Of a DNA stretch of 15,473 nucleotides, positions 14,207 through 15,473 are shown piece after piece. Under the pieces are notes generated by a model, which was given only the letters and a program-made list of their open reading frames with translations, was not told where the DNA came from and searched no databases. Made by a program: the position numbers and the translations under genes. Positions within the stretch are counted from its first letter, which is position 1; each line of letters starts with the position of its first letter. Source of the stretch: Methylovulum sp. (GTDB taxonomy: Bacteria > Pseudomonadota > Gammaproteobacteria > Methylococcales > Methylomonadaceae); NCBI GenBank assembly GCA_028713595.1, contig JAQTNZ010000012.1, positions 1-15,473 of the forward strand. Reading direction: 5' to 3'.

Positions 14207-15473
14207 ATGAGCAGCAACGCACACACTACAGCACTTCAAGTCCTAAAAACCGTGTTTGGTTATGATGGTTTCCGAGGCCACCAACAGGCGGTGATTGAGC
14301 AGGTGTTGGCGGGGCAGGATGCTCTGGTGCTGATGCCGACGGGTGGCGGCAAGTCGTTGTGTTACCAGATTCCGGCGTTGCTGATGCCCGGTGTGGGCAT
14401 TGTCGTGTCACCGTTGATCGCGCTGATGCAGGATCAGGTCAGTGCTTTGTTGCAATTGGGCGTAAAGGCGGCGTTCCTTAATTCCACTTTGGCGTTGCCG
14501 GATGTCCGGCGTATTGAGCAGCAATTGCTCAATGGTGAGCTGGATTTGCTCTATGTCGCACCGGAGCGGCTGGCTTCCGAGTATACCCGCGCCTTGTTCG
14601 CCAGAATCAAAATCGCTTTGTTCGCCATTGACGAGGCGCATTGTGTGTCGCAATGGGGGCATGATTTTCGTGCCGATTATCTGCAACTGTCGATGTTGCA
14701 CGAGCGTTTCCCGAACATTCCCCGTATCGCCTTAACGGCGACCGCCGATGAGCGCACCCGCGAAGAAATTACCGTGCGCTTGGGGTTGGCTAAGGCGCGG
14801 CTGTTCCAAAGCGGCTTTGACCGCCCGAATATTTGTTACCGTATCGTCCAAAAACAAAACGCCAGACAACAATTGCTCACGTTTATCCGTGCCGAGCATA
14901 ACGGCGATGCCGGTATCGTGTATTGTTTGTCACGGAAAAAAGTCGAAGACACCGCCGCTTGGCTGGTCAGCAAAGGCGTTAAGGCGTTGCCTTACCACGC
15001 CGGTTTAAGCGCCGATGTGCGTTACCAGAACCAGCACCGCTTTTTGATGCAGGAAGGCTTGGTGATTGTGGCGACCATCGCCTTTGGCATGGGCATAGAC
15101 AAACCCAACGTGCGCTTTGTCGCGCATTTGGATTTGCCCAAAAGTGTCGAGGCCTATTATCAGGAGACGGGCAGGGCGGGGCGTGACGGACTGGCGGCCA
15201 ATGCGTGGATGGCTTATGGCTTGCAGGACGTGATTACCTTACGGAAAATGCTTTCCGAGTCGCAGACCGATGAGGCGCATAAGCGGGTCGAATACCATAA
15301 GCTTGATGCCATGCTGGCGTTGTGTGAGCAGGTGCATTGCCGGCGGCAAAGCCTGTTAAGTTATTTTGGCGACCAATTGGAGCGCCCTTGCGGCAATTGC
15401 GACACCTGCCTGGAGCCAGTGCAAACCTGGGATGGCACGTTGGCGGCGCAGCAGGCCTTATCGTGCATTTACC
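14207..15473 (+). CDS. recQ: ATP-dependent DNA helicase RecQ (3' end beyond window)
   Basis: 3'-5' DNA helicase of recombination and fork repair. 422 residues are visible, with no stop before the window edge. After the RecQ motif 0 ([10 protein letters not shown], 21-30) come Walker A MPTGGGKS (43-50), DEAH at 142-145 followed by the aromatic-rich loop [16 protein letters not shown], and in the second RecA domain [30 protein letters not shown] and the arginine-finger motif [10 protein letters not shown]. The zinc-binding cysteines are Cys378, Cys395, Cys398 and Cys401, within two residues of the E. coli numbering. The winged-helix and HRDC parts lie outside the window. ATG 14207 gives a normal N-terminus, but no Shine-Dalgarno is visible. 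Decayed repeats lie immediately upstream. Confidence 0.96.
   Translation, partial: MSSNAHTTALQVLKTVFGYDGFRGHQQAVIEQVLAGQDALVLMPTGGGKSLCYQIPALLMPGVGIVVSPLIALMQDQVSALLQLGVKAAFLNSTLALPDVRRIEQQLLNGELDLLYVAPERLASEYTRALFARIKIALFAIDEAHCVSQWGHDFRADYLQLSMLHERFPNIPRIALTATADERTREEITVRLGLAKARLFQSGFDRPNICYRIVQKQNARQQLLTFIRAEHNGDAGIVYCLSRKKVEDTAAWLVSKGVKALPYHAGLSADVRYQNQHRFLMQEGLVIVATIAFGMGIDKPNVRFVAHLDLPKSVEAYYQETGRAGRDGLAANAWMAYGLQDVITLRKMLSESQTDEAHKRVEYHKLDAMLALCEQVHCRRQSLLSYFGDQLERPCGNCDTCLEPVQTWDGTLAAQQALSCIY

Overview
The window looks like chromosomal DNA from a mid-GC gammaproteobacterium. Most predicted proteins are housekeeping or stress types with normal lengths and intact active sites: ArgC, CobO, HemL (C5 pathway to tetrapyrroles), MobA, an NAD-type isocitrate dehydrogenase, NhaD and RecQ. 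The gene mix together with the repeat-rich intergenic DNA made me think of methanotrophs (Methylococcales), but nothing here proves it; treat the taxon as a guess.

Layout. 1-2036: a membrane-anchored PAS-GGDEF-EAL protein. 2037-2334: a short MITE-like inverted-repeat element (copy A). 2335-3366: argC, followed by a palindrome and a second inverted repeat. 3522-4309: a DUF1778 antitoxin and GNAT toxin pair on the minus strand, with a promoter whose -35/-10 spacer holds an inverted repeat. 4379-4907: a second kind of inverted repeat, MITE copy B and a GC-rich hairpin. 4908-5897: a small membrane protein and cobO on the minus strand, divergent from hemL (6064-7344) and a HIT protein (7371-7790). 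7834-8652: a GIY-YIG protein and, divergent from it, a RimB-like retropepsin-fold protease. 8731-10784: nhaD and a cysteine-containing lipoprotein on the minus strand, separated by a foldable leader. 10978-11568: mobA. 11657-12667: NAD-isocitrate dehydrogenase. 12728-14206: almost 1.5 kb without a normal gene. 14207-end: recQ, cut by the window edge.

Functional links are loose. CobO and HemL are both tetrapyrrole enzymes (cobalamin adenosylation and 5-aminolevulinate synthesis) expressed divergently. The antitoxin-toxin pair is a self-contained accessory module sitting between repeats. The rest reads as independent single-gene or two-gene transcription units.

The most unusual part is the non-coding DNA. 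Three copies of one MITE-like family occur, two of them paired with arms of a second inverted-repeat family. Between 13413 and 13879 lies a roughly 470-bp cassette with its own terminal inverted repeat, packed with at least ten perfect hairpins and no convincing gene. Upstream of it, at 13082-13290, there appears to be a small secreted-protein gene that a single-base frameshift has broken.
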